NCBI GenBank assembly: GCA_036435485.1
Contig: CM071600.1
Location: forward strand, 113,266,046-113,330,045
Origin: Saposhnikovia divaricata
Lineage: Eukaryota > Streptophyta > Magnoliopsida > Apiales > Apiaceae
Length of the DNA: 64,000 nucleotides
Direction: 5' to 3'
Shown here: positions 61,469-64,000 of the stretch, piece by piece
Numbering within the stretch: position 1 is the stretch's first letter
Layout of the letters: each line of letters opens with the position of its first letter
Program-made: the position numbers and the translations under genes
The notes under the pieces: generated by a model
What the model was told of the DNA's origin: nothing
The model's database searches: none
What the model saw: the letters and a program-made list of their open reading frames with translations, nothing else

Positions 61469-64000
61469 GTAAGCATGGTGTATGCGCAATGTACAAAGTG
61501 GTTGTGAAGAAAGCTCGCGGGAAAAAGGCTAAAGTAACATTCAATGATTGGGGACTTGCTGATGGTGAAACTCGGGCGGGATTGCAGTCATATATTGGAA
61601 TGTTGGCCAGGACTATGATTCCAATCGACATTACTAGTTAGCCAAATTTGAATCCTGAATTAAAATCAAAGCTTTAGCTAGATATTCAGGTGCTCTATAG
61701 CATTTGTAAATTTTACATTTTACTTGTGCTCTCTATTTTTACATGTGTTGTTAATTTCTCATATTTAAATTTCTCATTTTACTTGTGTTTTATCCAGTCT
61801 ACATTCAAAGTGAAACCACATTGTGAGCACTTTGTCCTAAAGTCTGCTGGTTGTAAATGGCGACAATTTAAGACTGATTTGACGAGGAAGTGTGTGCGGC
61901 CATATGTTGGACAGAAGGCGATATTGAGTAAGCCCCCAAAGCAATATGATTTTGTTAGTAAGTCAACCTGAAAAAGATTTGTGAGACAGAGGACTGATCC
62001 GACATGGGAGGTATGATTTTATTTTATAGTTTTATTTTGTATTCGATAATTCTGTTCATTTTATATTCTGCACCTGTATATATGATATGTAATTCTGTAA
62101 TTTTGTTTTTAGGAAATACATGAAGTGCATAGTGAAAGAGTTTCTTATCGAAAATATCATCACCGCTTGTCAAGAAAGGGTTATATTGGTTTAAAAGAAG
62201 ATGAAGTAAGAACTAAGTCAATATTGTCTTGTTCGATAAAAATTTAGCATGAATTTTTGTATTTTGCTTCATTTTAAACAGATAAAAAGTGGAAGGTTGG
62301 AGCCGGGAGTAGAACCTGATAGAGCAATTTTTTGGAAAAAGGCTCGTAAGCGAAAAAATGGCCAAGAGGTTGAAGTTGTAGATGAAGATTTACAAGTTGT
62401 ATGTGATACAATCGTAAGTCTCCTATTATATTGGCACACTAGTAGGGCATCATTTATAATTAATAAAATTTTAGACTTTGTAATTTGGGCTAATTATTTT
62501 CATATCAATAGGATACTTTGTTGGAAAAGAAAGAGAAGGGTGAAATACAATTTTCTGGAGGTGAAGATGTTTTGACTACGGCTTTGGGGAGTCTTGAGCA
62601 TTCTGGTAGGGTCCGCGCTGTTGGAGGGTACATCACTCCAAAACAGTTCTTTAATTTACCATGAGAGAAGAAAGTTCGAATAACGAAGGAAGAGTTGATG
62701 GCCCATGATCGTCAAAGGGATGAAAAAGACAAAAGCTCTTGAGGCAAAGATTGCTCAGCTGAAGGCATTGATTACTTCCGACCAAAATCATCACTCCCCA
62801 ATGCAGTCTGAAAAGGAAAGTTTCCAGCCGGAAAACAATCAGCCTGCTGCAATTGTACTAGAGTTTGATGAGGACTGTGTTCCTACAGATGCTCCCCCTA
62901 GGCCTTCACCTCCTGGAAATTTGGTAAATTAATCGATAGAAGGATAATTTAATTCCATAATTTAGTATTTGATTTTATTGCTTAAGCTCTATGAGTTGAT
63001 GATTTCTTTTTACCTTAGTATTTTTATTTTTTCATTTAAATATTGTAGGGAAACAGAATGTGTGACTTATCTATCGAGAGGATAGAGAACAAGGTTGCAT
63101 TTGGTATGGTGTATCCTCGCGAGACTGGAGGAAAAGTCCATGGAATTGATATACCACTTGGACATCAGTGTGTCTCTGTCTATGGCATCATCAAACCAGA
63201 TGCTTTGCTTCCAGTGCCGATCCGTAGTGAATTGGAGACAGTCCGCGATGCACTTGGCTCTTTTTTAGCATGGCCTGAGGATTTAATAAGCCACACAACT
63301 ACTGAGGTATAATTTACTATATGTGGTCTGAATTTGAAATAAAAATGGTGCTTGTGAGGATATTACAAATGAAATTGTGTTTAAATTTTTGATGGTTTGA
63401 TGATCTACAGATTAAGAAAAAAGAAAGGGTACGACAAGAATGATGAGTTGCAAAAATTGAGGGCACAGTTCTTACATGCAAAACCAAGTGCAAAAGTGCT
63501 GAAGGGCTTTAACTTACTGTATAAACATGTAACCAGCTGGATGGAAACTACTGGGCTTTCAAAACAGATTGATTGCAAGTCAGAAGTGTTTGGGCATGAA
63601 AAGACAATTTATTTGTTACATGAGAATGTTTTGGCGTTGTTGGAGTTTGATATGCTAGGGCAAGTTGTAATTATAGCTTACATGGCGTAAGTTACAATTT
63701 TTCTTTTTCCGATATGCATTCTAATGTTAGTATTTTTCCAATTGCATATCTCTACCTCTAATGTTGGTATCTTTTTTTGGTAGGCATTTGCATGCTGAGA
63801 TAATTGAAAAACCAGAACTGGCAGAAACATTTGCTTTTATTGACCCTGGATCCACATATAAGTTGAATGCTGATTTTAAATCTTACATTATTAACCGCTT
63901 GAAAAGGGGCAACCCGGATTGGCTGTTCTTTTTGCCGCATAATCAGGAGTAAGTTCTATCTTATATTAAGTTACGATACCAAAAAACTGGATAAAGTACT

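Larger units (their letters stand above)
36126..63948 (+). pseudogene. CACTA second gene, split by retrotransposon
   Basis: Exons by eye: 36126-36347 continuing after the insertion at 61474-61689, then 61798-62010, 62113-62205, 62282-62413, 62512-62923, 63049-63306, 63412-about 63688 and 63784-63948. The frame is preserved across the insertion if one GTAAG copy is removed. The first part is Lys/Gln-rich; the middle resembles the plant En/Spm Transposase_24-type proteins. A Pro-rich linker (PPRPSPPG) and a DUF8039-like block (63049-63306) follow. The last visible exon (IDPGS..., DWLFFLPHNQE) looks like the start of a Ulp1/C48 SUMO-protease-like domain. Stops: TAG 36282, 61639 and 61675, TGA 61969 and 62662; frameshifts near 62735 and 63415. 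It continues beyond the window. Confidence 0.7.
30558..64000 (+). mobile_element. CACTA (En/Spm) transposon, right end outside window
   Basis: The left terminus CACTACAAGAAAAC at 30558 is the typical plant CACTA end. It is preceded by AAT (possible 3-bp TSD) and followed by subterminal repeats. It carries a TNP2-type transposase gene and a second multi-exon gene. The second gene is split by a 25.1-kb retrotransposon block at 36348-61468. The element runs off the window, so its length and 3' terminus are unknown. It inserted into Copia 2. Confidence 0.88.

Overview
This is a window of a plant (eudicot-type) nuclear genome. The evidence is spliced genes with conserved exon phases, three complete G-type lectin S-receptor-like kinases (S-RLKs), very AT-rich intergenic DNA, and plant-specific transposon families: Copia, Athila and Tat-type Gypsy, CACTA, Helitron, and Stowaway- and hAT-like MITEs. 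The species cannot be fixed from sequence alone.

Layout. (1) 1-5.8 kb: a decayed Tork-like Copia retrotransposon (859-5700, target-site duplication (TSD) ATATA) sits inside an older, probably hAT-like inverted-repeat element. (2) 7.2-21.9 kb: a head-to-tail minus-strand cluster of three intact seven-exon S-RLK genes (about 855, 851 and 843 aa by my splicing). Between genes 1 and 2 lies a remnant of a fourth copy, where a last-exon fragment is joined directly to promoter-like sequence. (3) 22.5-25.3 kb: a cluster of non-coding Helitrons with several 5' ends and one clear hairpin/CTAG 3' end. (4) 25.65-26.19 kb: a Stowaway-like MITE inside another one. (5) 26.3-30.56 kb: a second Copia element, cut off by a CACTA transposon.

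(6) 30,558 to beyond the window end: a CACTA (En/Spm) transposon. It carries a broken TNP2-type transposase gene (32,461-35,836) and a second spliced gene whose exons start at 36,126 and resume at 61,474. An exon of that second gene is split by a 25-kb nested insertion: a minus-strand Tat-type Gypsy element (36,348-61,468, TSD GTAAG) with dual RNase H and an extra spliced gene on the opposite strand. That element in turn holds a probable solo LTR (39,713-43,630, TSD GCTAG) and an Athila-type Gypsy (from 49,922). The Athila copy has the structure LTR-internal-LTR-partial internal, and a deletion with a 6-base microhomology fuses it to the truncated 5' LTR of the Tat element. The order of events is therefore Copia 2, then CACTA, then Tat, then solo LTR and Athila, then the deletion.

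The only genes that look functional for the host are the three S-RLKs, predicted plasma-membrane receptors with an extracellular lectin/EGF/PAN ectodomain and a cytoplasmic Ser/Thr kinase. Almost all transposon genes carry stops or frameshifts; the clearest exception is the 381-codon Athila ORF at 52,654-53,799. The most unusual sequence signal is a GC-rich palindrome, GGGCGCGCCC, dispersed through the LTR, introns, coding exons and spacers of the Tat element. Related GCGCGCC-rich patches occur in the Athila element and once in the CACTA 5' region. All exon boundaries and boundary calls were read by eye; no alignments or database searches were run.
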